Origin: Hyposmocoma kahamanoa
Taxonomy: Eukaryota > Arthropoda > Insecta > Lepidoptera > Cosmopterigidae
Assembly (NCBI RefSeq): GCF_003589595.1
Contig: NW_020653750.1
Span: forward strand, 3,710,134-3,774,133
DNA: 64,000 bases
Reading direction: 5' to 3'
The stretch's first letter is position 1; every line of letters starts with the position of its first letter. This document shows positions 46,263 through 59,000 of this stretch, piece after piece. The notes beneath the pieces were generated by a model, which worked only from the letters and a program-made list of their open reading frames with translations, did not search any database and was not told the origin of the DNA. Made by a program: the position numbers and the translations under genes.

Positions 46263-46535
46263 GGTAGCAATTAAAGTCATCACCATCATCAACCCTCTCA
46301 GTCGAGTGTTTAGGCCATAGTCAGCTGGCCCAATGCGGGTTGGAGCTTTACATGTTTTCCGAGGGTTGTAAACCTTTTGCGACGTGCAGGTTTTCCTTTA
46401 CCGAAAAGCTGTTGGTAAATTTTAAGTTAAATTTCGCACATAAATTCCATAAAACACTCAGAGGTGTGAGTCCGGATTTGAATCCAGGGCCTTTGTTTGA
46501 GAGGCGGTAGGCGATTAGGCTACTACGACGACTAT
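46263..46535 (-). mobile_element. tRNA-derived SINE, family C
   Basis: On minus the head has a tRNA-like region with B box GATTCAAATCCGGAC. It is followed by a body containing TTTTATGGAATTTATGTGCG, GGAAAACCTGCACGTCGC and CAACCCGCATTGGGCCAGC, and ends in GATGATGGTGATGAC. The A box is weak. Clearly tRNA-derived in layout. Confidence 0.7.
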
Positions 46536-47885
46536 TTAATGTTACATTAAAATGTTGTAAAAACCACTATTACAAACTTAGAATAAAATTCGTGTACTTC
46601 AAAAAGTGAATAAACTCATCATATCGTCGAAACAAATTTAACGAACCCAAATATACTGTAAGTATTTGAAAAGTAGGATACTATGCAGATTGCCCTGGTT
46701 GCAGATCAATGTTGCCATATTGTAAAGTCATCGGATTTCCGTCGTATTCTAAATGTCAAATCGATCGGACAGTCGGAAGTAAAATCAATATTCATCTTAG
46801 TACTGAGATCTCTACTGGGACTTTACTGGGAAAAGAGCTGAAGATAAACAACTGAACATTATATTTATCAAACATAGCTAAGAACCATCCTGATTTAATT
46901 GACCTACGATTTAAAAAAAACAGCTTTGGATCAGTTGTCCGTTTGGAAGCCACGATGCCACAGACAGACACACAGATGTAGACAAAGATGTCAAACTTAT
47001 AACTCCTCTCCTTTGCGTCGGGGTTAATAACCATCCCGATTGATTTATATTTTTCATATATAATAAAAAACAACCATTTTGAGCTCACTCTATCCGTTTG
47101 GAAGATATGACGCCACAGATAAACGAAGACTTCAACCATATAACGTCGGGAGCTAAAAAAGTACGAATTTTTAACACAGTTTTCTACGAGAATGCTACGG
47201 CGTAGCTTTATTCTGCGGTATTTCGCAGCAATTTGTTTGATACTTTACTAATTATTTTACCGTGTAACAGTGCCGGTGACTGGCATTTATTCGCATATAT
47301 AAAGTATATATACGAGTATTATATTATTAGTACGTAATTTTGTAGGCATCGTTATATCATTACATAATACGCATTAAGTATTTTGATGACTTAACAAAAG
47401 GACAGAACTCGTTATACTAGCAGCAGTTTTTGTGGAAAAAGTATTTTCTTGGTATTTTAAGGTACTTCGTAAACGCCAGGTCGCTCAAGTATCCACGCGT
47501 TCCGTGTTAGTTGTTTGTCTTCTTTGTAATGTATTACGTCTTAACTGACAGACACAGAACGCGTTCCGACCCTGTCAATAAATTTATGGATTTACAGTCA
47601 ATAAGTTTCAACCTTCTTTTTGTAGAATCCCAAAATAGCTACACTAAAAAGTTTCATGTTATACAATATACTATAAATACAATATATCACGTATCACTCC
47701 ACCACTACGTTTCTATCTTATGACACAATAATGGTGCAAAAACACAGTTGTAAAAGATAACAAGCTCTGAAAACCGCCTACGAATCATTAAGCCCCGAAA
47801 ACCGATAATTGAATCAACCTGGTTTTTTTATTTTAAAAATATACCATCACTAATAAATAACCATATTTTCTATCTGTAGTTGAAT
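46536..47885. other. Non-coding stretch
   Basis: Contains CGTTTGGAAGCCACGATGCC (~46938) and CGTTTGGAAGATATGACGCC (~47094), two copies of a short internal repeat in an unassigned element. No gene. Confidence 0.35.
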
Positions 47886-47994
47886 AAAAAAACCGACACC
47901 AAAAGTTCGTGGAATTACATCTACTTGCCAAGTTTTATTAAACTATCAAAAAAAGGTCGAACCTTCTCCTTTTTTTGAAGTCGGTATATAAAAG
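47886..47994. mobile_element. CCGAC-ended MITE, short copy
   Basis: Starts AAAAAAACCGACACCAAAAG and ends CTTTTTTTGAAGTCGGTAT; the middle has been deleted relative to 44424-44829. Confidence 0.65.
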
Positions 47995-50289
47995 AAAAAA
48001 TAGAATAAAAAAATAGATGCCTACTCTCATACAATTTGTTAATCGTCATATTTGTACATGTTAGTTAAAACACTTTCTATTGATGATTTTAAAATAAATC
48101 TCTTGTGAATATTATGAGCGTTTTGTCATAATATAGAATTTTGTAAGTTTTTACATTACTATGACACATTGAAATGAAACTAGTTTTTCGGATGTAAATT
48201 GCGTAAATGTGTTTTTTCAAACAATTCGACGTTTCGGGCTCTTTACCCGATTTAGATCGGAAAAAATTCCTTCATATCGTATACAGAAATATCAATTTTC
48301 GATAAGGGTATTAAATTTCTACTTGTCTCGTTAGAAGTAGTTGCTGAAAGTATTTCCATGATGATAACAACATGTTTTTGCAGGAAAATTTAAAAAAATA
48401 TGTAAATAACGAGAAATAAGTAAAAGCAAATTAAATATTACAATAATAGCTTCGTTGGGTTTTGCTAAAATAATAGAATATTCATGAGTAACAGCAACTT
48501 TTTTTAGAATATAATGAATTATTTGCAATAAACACTATACTATTTCAGAATCTTTCATTTGTCTTCTGAGAAGCAATTCCAATGTATATAGATAGGTGGG
48601 TACATGATAATATATCACATCAAGTATGGATGAAACCATACTCTAATTACAAAATATTAATAGAAAATTTAATGGCTTTATATGATGGTGAAAATTATAA
48701 TATTGTATATTTAATGAATTAAACTTAAATAATTTTCATTTTAAATATACATTAATGTATATTTAGTCTTTTGCTCATATATATCTGATATCTATATTAG
48801 ACGCTGCTCTCCTCCTCAATGAGTATAGAATCTACGGTAGTCGAATTGAAATAAAGGGGAAAGTGCTTTATTTTAAATTGTTTCAACTAACTAGCAAAAT
48901 AAATACAAACTCACATTCAAAATGTGTAATTAATGAGTGCAAATGGCATATTAAGTTAGTAAACTTTCGTACATGTTAACGTGCTGCAAATTAGTTAATT
49001 ACGTGTTAAAAATTACTTACTACTAATTTATTACATTGTAACTTACCCAGCTTGGCAGTTTAAACTAAAAAACCTATTGATTTTTAAATTTCTAACATTG
49101 AAAAGGAATCGGTCTTAATCATGAACAACTTTCCTACCTTCTTACGATCAAAGTGAATTTATTAGATCTATTAATTTCATGTCAGTTGCATTTTCATTAA
49201 TGATAAAGGTGATACAATTCTTATTTTAAATTAAGAATCTGATGTCTAACAAAATAAATGATGGCTAAAGGTTCAAAGAGTTTTATTGTTGTTTTTAAAC
49301 ATATAAAAATGAAGATAGCTTTTTAATTAAGAAAAAAGTTTACCAGTCTTTGGAAGGAGAGTGAATTAAGGAGCGGATGGAGGAGAAATTAATGGAAGCA
49401 GAAGTTTTACCCAGTTTTATCTCGAAGTTTCATCAAATTAACGCTCACTCTGTAAATGTTATTTGCTAAAGTGATTATTGATTGATACCGCATTTTTTCC
49501 GAAAAATGCCCCAACAATACTTGTTGCAAGTTTATTTGTTTATGTTTTGCTTCTTTACTTGGTTTATAAGGAAGTAACGAACCTATTGACTGTTCTTCTT
49601 TTCTTCTTGAAGTGCCATCTCCTAACGAAGATCGGCTGTGCTTTTTCCCTCTTGGGCCCTTGAATTTGTGACGCGGAACAGATTCGTGGTACTCATGTGG
49701 AACTACTCGGCAAGATTTTGGAGCCGTGTGGTTTTTCTATTGATTGTGCAGATACTAATTTTAACATTTCTTTATAAATACCGTTTTATCCATACCGCAT
49801 TGGTACGATATGTGTGCGTATTACGTATTGACATTCATAAGCACCGTATGCACCATTATACAACTGCAAGGCCTCCTAATTCCTCACATGCATACGTGTC
49901 TGTACGCTTCCGGCTTATCTCGGAGACGCGATTTGCATACAGTTTTCCGGAAATACTAGTTTAGGAAATGTATTTCGCGTACGCTGGGATATTATAGAGT
50001 GCTCTCCTAATGGTTTGCGAAGTTTTGTGGAGGTGATTCTACGTGTAAAAGAGATTTTTATTAATGAGTAGAAGCAACCCTTATGCAGAGATTTCAGAGT
50101 CCTTCTGTATATGCCGATTGTCATAACAAGTGCTTCTGCATATCTAATGGAATATACTCATACATATTTTGTGGCTACGATTTAAAGACGACAAATTTAT
50201 CTAGATTCAATTAGTAAAACAATACAAATTGTACATACAATTAAACATATGGAGCAATTATACATGAGCAGCACAAAAAACGTTCTTCA
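47995..50289. other. Long AT-rich non-coding stretch
   Basis: Open frames at 49478-49663 and 49638-49964 are hydrophobic but have no recognisable family or splice context. CAAACAATTCGACGTTTCGG at ~48218 recalls CAAACCAACTTTCGG at ~60073, another dispersed word. Confidence 0.35.
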
Positions 50290-51438
50290 TTAGCGTTAAT
50301 GCACATTTTCATACGAATGAACCAATTTTGAAAACATTTATGCCACTCCTCCGTGAGAATCTTTGAAACATATTTTTCAAACTCTGCGACAGCCTCTTCA
50401 GGTGATGAAAATCGTTAACCGCGTAACTGGTTTTTAATTTTTGGAAAGAAATAAAAGTCGTAAGGTGCCAGGTCGGGACTGTACGTGGGGTGGCTCGTAA
50501 GGTCAACGTTGTTCATCTTCAAAAATTAATTTGCCTGTCTGGTCGTGTGAGAACTGGCATTATCGTGGTGCACGATGATATGGCGTTTACGGTTACTTTT
50601 ACGGAGTTTGTCAATAACATCCGGCAAACAAATGGTTGTGTACCAATCACTATTCACGGTACAACGATTCTTCAAAGCAACAGTAATCACGTGTTCAGTT
50701 TTATTAAAAAAAGAAGCAATCATCCGCTTAGAGGCACTTTACACGCGCGCAACTTTGGTTGGTTTCGGGTCTTCTAGAAAGACCCAAACGCTAGATTACT
50801 GCTTTGTTTTAAGATCTTAACTATAAATCCATATTTCGTCACCAGTTACAATGTCCCACACCAAATTTGACGCCCATCGTTGAATTTGGTAAGCCTAGGT
50901 AGCCTAGGTAAGTTTGAGCCTCAGTCAAATTGTGTGGGATCCACCGAGAGCACAGTTTTTTCACACCCAAATGTTTGTGTAGTATTGATTGTATTTGACT
51001 CATGCCTATGCCTAAAGATGCCCAATCTCACGGTATGTCCCATCGATCGTAGCATCGATATTTTTGTTGTTCACAGCAGTGGACGGGCGACCATCACGAA
51101 ATTCGTCACTGAGATTCACAAGACCGCAATTGAATTCTGCAAACTAGCTATAAATAGTCATTTTGCATGGTGCTTCATCGCCAAAAACAGTTTGAAGCGA
51201 AGCTCCGCTGTTAAATTACACTTAATGTCGTAGAAAATCATACTATGAAAATTTTCACGAGTTAAATCCATGGTGATGTAGACAACCAATTTCTAAAATG
51301 ATGCCACAATGTAAAAACAAGTGACAGTCAGATGAAACAAACTGTATTCTACAGCCAAAGAGTTCCATTTTCAAATGTTGTAATTACTTTTTAAATATTG
51401 TTTATGTAAGTGGCCAGTTCCGGAAACTTATAGTGCCC
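50290..51438 (-). mobile_element. Second mariner copy, lacking one TIR
   Basis: The same family as 29491-31750 in the opposite orientation. On minus it starts from a TIR at 51438 (GGGCACTATAAGTTTCCGGA) and ends near 50290 in TTAATGC/AACGCTA-type sequence without the second TIR. The frame is broken; pieces include MIASFFNKTEHVITVALKNR and HHDNASSHTTRQAN. It lacks the 1-kb insertion seen in the first copy, though the two have diverged at many bases. Confidence 0.8.
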
Positions 51439-54265
51439 TATGGAAATGTGAAAGTTTGCCTTTCGGCGGAGTTTGTTTCATTACTTATTTTGTAGATATC
51501 GCATACCTTATATCAAACGTGAACGAATCTTTTGCTAAATTTGTAATATTTTATGCTTGGATAAGCCCCTATAATGCTCTACATACCTGAGTAGAGCGTT
51601 AACTAACTAAACACACTTATTATCACAAAGCGAACGTTTGAAAATGAATTTTCAGTTATGGCAGGAACGTGGATTCGCAATTTAGGGTAGGCGGGAGGGA
51701 TGGGGGTGTATCTTCCGTCTGTCTCCCCCCATTATCCTTGCTGAAGATATGCGATACACGTTAATTAAACTTGAAGTATAATCTATGATCCAAGGGTATG
51801 TATAAAGTATACTAGATACGAACTTACATTATTTTCATCGGGTTTTCTATGTTCATTTGTTTCCGCTCTGTCAGTATATCATGATAGTAATGGTGCTGTT
51901 ACATCGGCGAGGTGAGACGACAATCGAAATCTAACAGACCTATTTCCACCAAAAATTGACATTAATAGCTATCGGGAGCTCGCGATTGATTTTAATAGTC
52001 CACGCTGCGGTTGTGGATAGCAAAATAAAAATATTGAAAAGTAATAATAACATAAATTACTTGGTTGATAAGATAATCTTAAATGTAATAATCTTAAATT
52101 GTACGTACCCCAAAGCATCGCGATTGATGTTAACAGCATCGCGATCTCGCGCAAGGCATCTCGAGAATCATGTTGCAGAGTTAATCGACTCTGCGTACGA
52201 TACGGTTCAATATTAGCGGTTCGATACGGTTCAATGTTGGTGTACCAACAAATATTTCAATTCTTGTCTTGTCAATTTAGACCATTCCTACCGAAGATGC
52301 GCTTGGGGAGAATTGTAATATTTGCCATACAAATTTCAAACCTCGTCTGGCCTCCCCGGTGGAATAGCACCTTAATAGTATTTTGAAAAAATAAGTATTC
52401 GATTCTTACTTTCAAATTCATCTAAGCACTGTTGTCATTTTACAGCGCATTGTGTTGTTATATTTCTTATATTTGTCACTCTTGCACTCTCTGAAATTTG
52501 TAATTAAACTGAGTGTCCTTGTCTTGTCAGTGTCCAAGCAAACTTGAAGTATCTATGGGTACAGGCATCCGTATAGTGTTGGGCATTTTGTAATGTAACG
52601 ATCTTGAAATAAATAAAAAACAAACTTTCTTGTAATATTCATTTGCGTTTTGAAAAACTTGTGAAGGACATCGCTATAAAAATTTTTTAGAAGTTATTTT
52701 AAGAAATGGTATAATGTACATAAACTACTGTAGTTTATGTGTAAAAAATATCTATTTAGGGTTTCATAAATTTATATTATTTATCAATAAATTTATGACT
52801 CTGAGGCAAAAAAGATGAATATTACGTAGTGTATGTCTGGTATCAATCGGAAGAGCCACATTTCTGTCGAATTGTTTGTAGCTGCTGATAATTGGATAAT
52901 TTGGGCAACTGATAATTGTGACTTTACGAGTCAAATACTATTAGAAATTCTCATATATTTATGTAATTAGTAGAAACGTTTGCCTTAGTCTTTGTTGATG
53001 CGGACTGCTAATGAGTAGAAGTCTCGTCATGAGTAGAAGTCTCGTCCATGGCATATTCCAAGTTCAATCCTTAACTACGTAAGCACTTATCATTGAGTGA
53101 AATTTAGTTTTTTCCTTTAATTACCTTATTTAAAAAAAATACATTTCCAAGGAACCGCCACGCTACAAGTCAAGGAAAAATTTATCTTTATAAACCATTA
53201 CTCAATGGTCCAGTCCATTAACTGTGTAAATAAGGCGGGTAACTTGCTGGGGTTTCCGGAACGGTTTTTTTAAATTTTATTGTGTAAATTTTTGTACTGC
53301 ATACGAGCATTGCGGCGTCATGCAGCATTTGGTTGTTGCCGTTACGCTATGGGACTTACTATATTTCTTAGTTATGTTCAATAAAGCCTCCGAAATATTA
53401 TCAAAATACGTACGTCACATTGGTAGGTCAATGTACGTCACTAATTAAGTAAGAGCTCCACGTGAAGACTGGGTAAGATGTTTCAGTGTTTACACGTCAG
53501 AAGTAAACTCCAACTCGATTAGGACTTGGAGTATTGGGGTCTTTACATTAATTAAGATAATATACTTAGTTTGGAGCTTAGTAAATATACTATGCAGTAT
53601 GATAACAGCATATACTCGTACAGCCGTACTAATGAATAACAAGTAAAAATTTAGTATAGGTATTTTGATGAATATTTGGGCGCCTTTCGCAAGGATTTAT
53701 TTTATATGTATACATACATTTACCGCGTTTGTCACAACTTGGTTCGTCATATGTACAGGTACGATGTCCCGCCCCGCCGCGCCGTAAGTACGCAGAGATC
53801 CCTACGGAATCAAGTCGGAGTATCTAATTTCTTAAAAATAAATCAACAACACACATCAACAACACACATCAACACAATCTAGGGATATTTTAGTTTTTAA
53901 AGCATTAAAAAGAAACTACATAAAATCTGTTGAAACGTTCTTTTTTAAGATAATAACGTATTATTTAAGCGTTCGTATAACAAAATGCCCAGTATTTTAT
54001 ACTCGAGCAGAAAATTGAATATTTTTTTTGTTTCCGTCTTTTGTTTCGAATTTATTTGTTTTTTTGAATTTAGAATAGATAAAAGAAATGTGCCAGGATC
54101 AAATCGACATTTAAATGTTTTTGATATGACCATATGATTTTATATATACTCGATGCCATAGATATAGAAAAACAATATGACTAATACTCTTAGAAAACTA
54201 TCTATTTATCTAGTGTAGATGTGAATATTTCGGAGTAGAAAAGCGTATAAATGGTACCACATATA

Positions 54266-54267
<2 letters not shown>
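51439..54267. other. Long non-coding stretch
   Basis: Small direct repeats only: GATACGGTTCAAT twice at ~52198-52234, GAGTAGAAGTCTCGTC twice at ~53014-53046 and CACATCAACAA at ~53850-53875. No gene apart from the possible micro-exon listed separately. Confidence 0.35.
53759..53783 (+). other. Possible 25-nt micro-exon encoding YDVPPRRA
   Basis: ATGTACAG before and GTAAGT after bracket 25 GC-rich bases in very AT-rich surroundings. In the phase that leaves one leading base they read YDVPPRRA. YDVP-type motifs are the repeated phosphotyrosine sites of Cas-family (p130Cas/BCAR1) adaptors. No neighbouring exon was identified, so this remains a hint. Confidence 0.2.
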
Positions 54268-54315
<48 letters not shown>

Positions 54316-54325
54316 NNNNNNNNNN

Positions 54326-54379
<54 letters not shown>

Positions 54380-54407
54380 CACAGACACGCACACACACAC
54401 GCACGCA

Positions 54408-54464
<57 letters not shown>

Positions 54465-54473
54465 GCACACACA
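54268..54473 (+). repeat. (CA)n microsatellite with assembly gap
   Basis: A CA-dinucleotide tract with some GCAC and ACAG variants. Ten N (54316-54325) mark a gap of unknown true size. Open frames here are repeat artefacts. Confidence 0.95.
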
Positions 54474-55892
54474 TATATATGTGTGTATGTATGTGTAGAA
54501 AGAGCATCAAACTTTATACCAACTACATCAATAACACATTTTCATACTCTCCGATTACCAATATAGTCTAAAGTTAAATTGCAAACTTCTAACTACGTAG
54601 GTAGTAAAAAAATTCGGAAACTGGGAGTTTGTGATTCATTGCAATCCGATCTACTTTGTCTTATTTACACACCGGCTTCAAAGGCCATCTCAAGTAGAGA
54701 ACTTTTTCCAATTCGTTGAATATACCGGGTCATTGCTCCCAGCGCCTTGGGGAATAGGGTTGCTAGCAACACAACCATTAATATTGCACAAATAAAGTCA
54801 AAGTTGAGTCTAATAGTGTGCAATAAAGACAAGTCTTTAATTTATATTTTGTGTATAATAAAATAAATTTACTTTCCGAAAGCTATAATCATCCAAAGTA
54901 AATTGATACGTGAGACAAAATTACTATTTTTAAGCATAAATAGCATTTCAAATGATTTGTAATTCCCAAGCTCTATAAATATTATTTGAAGTATATGTAT
55001 CAGATATTTCATCAAAATGTGTAACCTATATACTGTATTACTTTATTGGAGTCCCAGTTCTGAGCACGGGACTCTTTCTAAGAGTATTGCATACCCTGAA
55101 AATAAAAATCGAAATTAAAACAGAAATTTCTCACTTACGGGAATACCCTATTCAGATTATCGAGAGTCGTCTTGGGGAAGCCGAGTTTCAGTAAAATTTG
55201 TTCCTCGAAAAATTGGTATACGGTACGTTAGACGGCGTCAATTGTACCGGATTGTTTCATTTAACTTAAATACGAAATTGTTTTGATGCGCAGACACAGG
55301 CAGGCGTAATAATGGAAGGTCGTTGCTCTCTTAGAAGAAGCCAAACAATCACCAGTAAGTAAAGTTACTATTAATAACCAATTTTCGTCTTCTAAATACG
55401 TCATGGTTATTGAACCTTTAAAGATAGATCTTTAGTGTACAACTACAAAGTTTTTACTACAAAATATAATGTATAATTTATTTACATCTTAAGGTATATT
55501 TTTAACCCAGCTAATAAAAGCGAGTAAAAAAATGGAAACCCAATTATTTTTCGGTTATCCCATAAATTAAATAGGACAGTACCTAAGTATGTAAGGGTTG
55601 AAAAATTGCGTTCACAGTCGTGATATTTCGGATATTTCCGATTGTTATGCCTCCCTTAGTCGGACATGACCCGGTCATTCACGGCCCTTTTACTTCTCTT
55701 TCACCCTCGCTGTATTTTTGTAAATCCCTATTTTTCTCAAGACACTTTTATCGGAGTATGAATAAAATATTGCTCGTGAATTAAACTTGTGGTTTATTTA
55801 CGAAATGTTGTCGCTTGTTTACTTACCACTTATGAGAGGTTAAATTGGTGTTTAGGAAAAAAATCGTAAAATATTTCGCACATTGCTACTAC
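54474..55892. other. Non-coding stretch
   Basis: No confident feature. Bases 55294-55354 have good splice borders and an open phase (see findings). Confidence 0.35.
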
Positions 55893-56209
55893 TTTTTAAC
55901 CGACTGACAAAAAAGGAGGAGGTTCTCAATTCGACTGTTTTTTTGTGTATGTTACGTGATTACTTCGGCATTTCAGAACCGATTTTGATGATTCCTTTTT
56001 GTTGAAAAGTGGATGATACCTCAGTATTGGTCTCATTTAAATTTGAAGAAAATATTCTACCTCTAAGGGTGGCTAACTAGTGAATGAATCCGGTTTCGCG
56101 CACTTTCCGGTAAGTGATTTCAATTTTTCAAATCACTTTTTTTTTCAATTGCAAAAACCTTGGCAAATATTTAGAGATAATTCCACGAACTTTTGAGGTC
56201 GGTTTTTTT
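55893..56209. mobile_element. CCGAC-ended MITE copy
   Basis: Starts TTTTTAACCGACTGACAAAA with GGAGGAGGTTCTCAATTCGA and ends ACTTTTGAGGTCGGTTTTTT; reverse orientation to 44424-44829. Confidence 0.75.
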
Positions 56210-56873
56210 ATAAGTTACAACATTTGTATGTCGGAGTGTCGTGTCCGCGCTGCCAGCAATCTATGCAATTTTAGAAAAGTTAATTAATTACATCGCCATC
56301 TAGTAGTTTTAGGTTGTACTTGAAAACGTCCAAGCAGTAAGCTTGGGTAAGGTGGACACAGAGATGGCTAGAAGAAAAGGGAGAAGCGCATTATATATAT
56401 TACCAATTTGTGCGTTTGTCTTGGTAGTAGAATGAGGGTGACTTGTATTATCAGGCTAGAAGTGACTCTGTGTCGAACTTGCCGCGGTTTCGATAAAATC
56501 CGTTTTAACCTGTCCCTCTACCATGAGATTACAGTGACAGTTACCGTTAGCGACCACGTCAAATATATTGTATACAAAATGTTGTTTCTTCTTGTGACCG
56601 CTAGGAGTGTTGTATAATTTGCCATACAAAATTGTGAAGTAATTTACGCTGTCGTTAGCGACTGTCACACTGATCCATGTTTCGTACTTTCGAACTATAC
56701 TGTGAAAAGTGGACCATTACTATGGTCCACGACGAACGACGGTATCAACGACGTTATTATTTCACGCCGGCTGAATAATGCCGGCCAATATCAAATAATT
56801 TGTGACCATGTCAGTGACGAGTGATATTTTCCGTCAATGTCTCCCTTACCATCTTACTCCGACATATACACTT
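56210..56873. other. Non-coding stretch
   Basis: GTGACAGTTACCGTTAGCGAC (~56534) and CGTTAGCGACTGTCAC (~56653) look like worn inverted ends of a small element. No gene. Confidence 0.35.
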
Positions 56874-57120
56874 CCGGACACATAATTCGAGCCACCACGC
56901 GTTTGCAGTATTAAGTGCTCTATAAGATTAAACAATGTTTAATTGATCAGAAACTATTACGCAATTTTGGAACTAATGTACTAAACGTCTTTTCCATAAG
57001 TCCTTGTTGGGAATTTGGATTTTCAAAATCGGAGGAAAACTTTTTTTTCGATGATATCACTATTTTTGTATACTAGCCCTTTACGACAAAAACGCGAAGT
57101 GTCTCGAATTATGTGTCCAG
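56874..57120. mobile_element. 247-bp MITE
   Basis: Left end CCGGACACATAATTCGAG, right end CTCGAATTATGTGTCCAG. The arms match further into ACGCG. No clear target duplication. Confidence 0.75.
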
Positions 57121-57726
57121 GAGAATATTTGTATTTTGGACCGATCATATCACAAGCAGCATAGAGTTCAATTTAAAGCTTAAGTGTCACGCTTGATGCG
57201 CCCTTGAACCGGTATTAATGCAACGGAAATATCTGCCTCAATTTCATAAAATGAATGTCAGAAAAACAGAAAATGGAAAAACAAAACCAACCTGATAATC
57301 AAATTTATATCGAATTTACCCTCAAATATTTGTATGTTTCTTATTTATTTAGTCGCGACAGATAGAAGATAACACTTGAAGCTCAGAAATAACAACTTCG
57401 TATGTCAATCATATTTTAAGCTGCTTATATCACACACCTTACCTCACCTTACTTTACTTTTGGAACTTTGCATCTGGCGTTATAGAAATAAGGTTGATAA
57501 CAGAATGAACTCGATTTAGGACGATATTTTCTCAATTCCTTTAAGAGAATTTCCGCTACATAATGTGGGACGTCTTTGATTTTTCACCCAAGAAATGAAC
57601 TTCGTATACGATGTCATAGATTGAAAACCTTTTTAGGAGGTGCTTTTATCACTTTGTAGGAAAAAATAGGACATAAAAAACAAAAGCTACTTTATAAAAA
57701 AACCTGATCTCTTTGTAGACGAAATT
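57121..57726. other. Intergenic sequence
   Basis: Nothing recognised. Confidence 0.35.
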
Positions 57727-57766
57727 AGAGGGGGAGGTACCTGTGTATACAGGTACCTCCCCCTCT
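57727..57766. repeat. 40-bp GC-rich palindrome
   Basis: AGAGGGGGAGGTACCTGT is followed, after a four-base centre, by its exact reverse complement. It would form an almost loop-free stem. Confidence 0.95.
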
Positions 57767-57770
57767 TCAG

Positions 57771-57828
57771 ACAGATTCTAAATATACTTAGTAACTTATA
57801 CAAGTTACAAAGTATATTTAAAATCTGT
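57771..57828. repeat. 58-bp AT-rich palindrome
   Basis: ACAGATTCTAAATATACTTA pairs with TAAATATACTT-type sequence on the right arm, with few mismatches, around a short centre (CTTATACAAG). Only four bases separate it from the GC-rich palindrome. Confidence 0.9.
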
Positions 57829-58071
57829 TCCCGGTTTAAATCTTCTACAAAGACAAATCTAATGAATGTCGCTTTCCTACCCTTAGAGGATGAAAAAAAA
57901 AAAAGAAAATCTCACTTTTACTTATCGACCTTCTGTCAACCATTATCGTCCGTAGTAGTTTTTATTGAAAAATGGGCATTATGAACATTTAAACATTTTA
58001 AATAGCTTATATTTTATGAAGATTACACGCTTTACAATTTTTTTTATTAATTATTATTTTTTATTATTAAC

Positions 58072-58292
58072 TGCCTCCGTGGCCGAATGGTTACCATGCC
58101 GGACTGCCACGCAGAGGTCCCAGGTTCGATTCCCGGGCCGGGAGAAATATTTGTATGACCTACATTTATTTCTCTCGTGAGTTTGGGTGTAATTTGTGGT
58201 TGTCTATGTGTGTGTCAATGGCACCCGCGACACAGGGTTTCCCTAGTGCGGGGCTATGTTGAGTGTGTGCGTTATCATAAAAAAAAAAAAAA
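58072..58292 (+). mobile_element. tRNA-derived SINE, family A (well-preserved copy)
   Basis: The head reads like a tRNA: A box TGGCCGAATGG, anticodon-arm region GGACTGCCACGC (GCC in the anticodon position, so Gly-like) and B box GGTTCGATTCC with a good T-stem. The body continues past the tRNA and ends in poly(A) at ~58278. It is not a functional tRNA gene, because the acceptor arms do not pair and the unit is repeated at 848-1065. Confidence 0.85.
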
Positions 58293-59000
58293 TTGGGCAG
58301 ACAAATTTTTTATAATGAATAGTGAACACAAATTTGAGATCAGAGCACAAAAACTAATCATACACAGTTAAATAACAGAAAACTACAATGCTTAATTAAT
58401 TACTAATATAGAAATTGAAACAATCATCGTGTTATTGAGGATGCCATAACTCGGCATCACCGCGCATTAATTTTCATTAGCTAAAACCGAACGCTTTTAA
58501 AATCGCTGTCTGGGCAATTACGAACGATTTTCAATGAATCTTTTGTAAAAAGAAATAAAAAGTTACAAAGGATGGTGGGGAAAATGCGACACCGACGAAG
58601 GGAGCTAAAACAGTCTGATTACTCTCTTTATTAAAATGTTGCTTTTTAGATATTGTTGGAGATAAATAGGGTGAGTGGAATATTACAAAATTACCTACAT
58701 TACATAGAGACATTTCGATTGCTCGCTAAATCCGAAGGAATCATTTTACAATTACATAATCATCAATGTTATTACTAAAACTCCTGGAACTGGACTACTT
58801 TATTTTTAAGGGTTGGAGATATTAACTTTCCAGTGAGCTTAAATAAAATAAGTAACTTCATAGTATAGGTATTTTCTATAAATACCAGCTCCTTAAGAGA
58901 GGTGGAATGGAGGGTTGGGGAACTCATTGAGATCGTACTCGCTCTACCGTTAACAAGTATCCTGCAAAATTAAGTAGGGTACTCGATTTTAAGCAGAGTT
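58293..59000. other. Intergenic sequence
   Basis: Nothing recognised. Confidence 0.35.

Noticed and set aside
48670..48722. MALYDGENYN, like the start of an SH3 domain, considered as a partner of the YDVPP micro-exon
   Set aside because: No further SH3 residues follow, a stop comes soon after and no donor site is suitable.
49478..49964. Two overlapping hydrophobic plus-strand frames
   Set aside because: Short, AT-rich and without recognisable motif, splice signal or repeat identity.
54202..54571. Cys/Val- and His/Thr-repeat frames on both strands
   Set aside because: Artefacts of the (CA)n tract and the N gap.
58072..58144. tRNA-Gly(GCC) gene
   Set aside because: A and B boxes are good, but the acceptor stem does not pair, the unit continues into a SINE body with poly(A), and a second copy exists at 848-1065.
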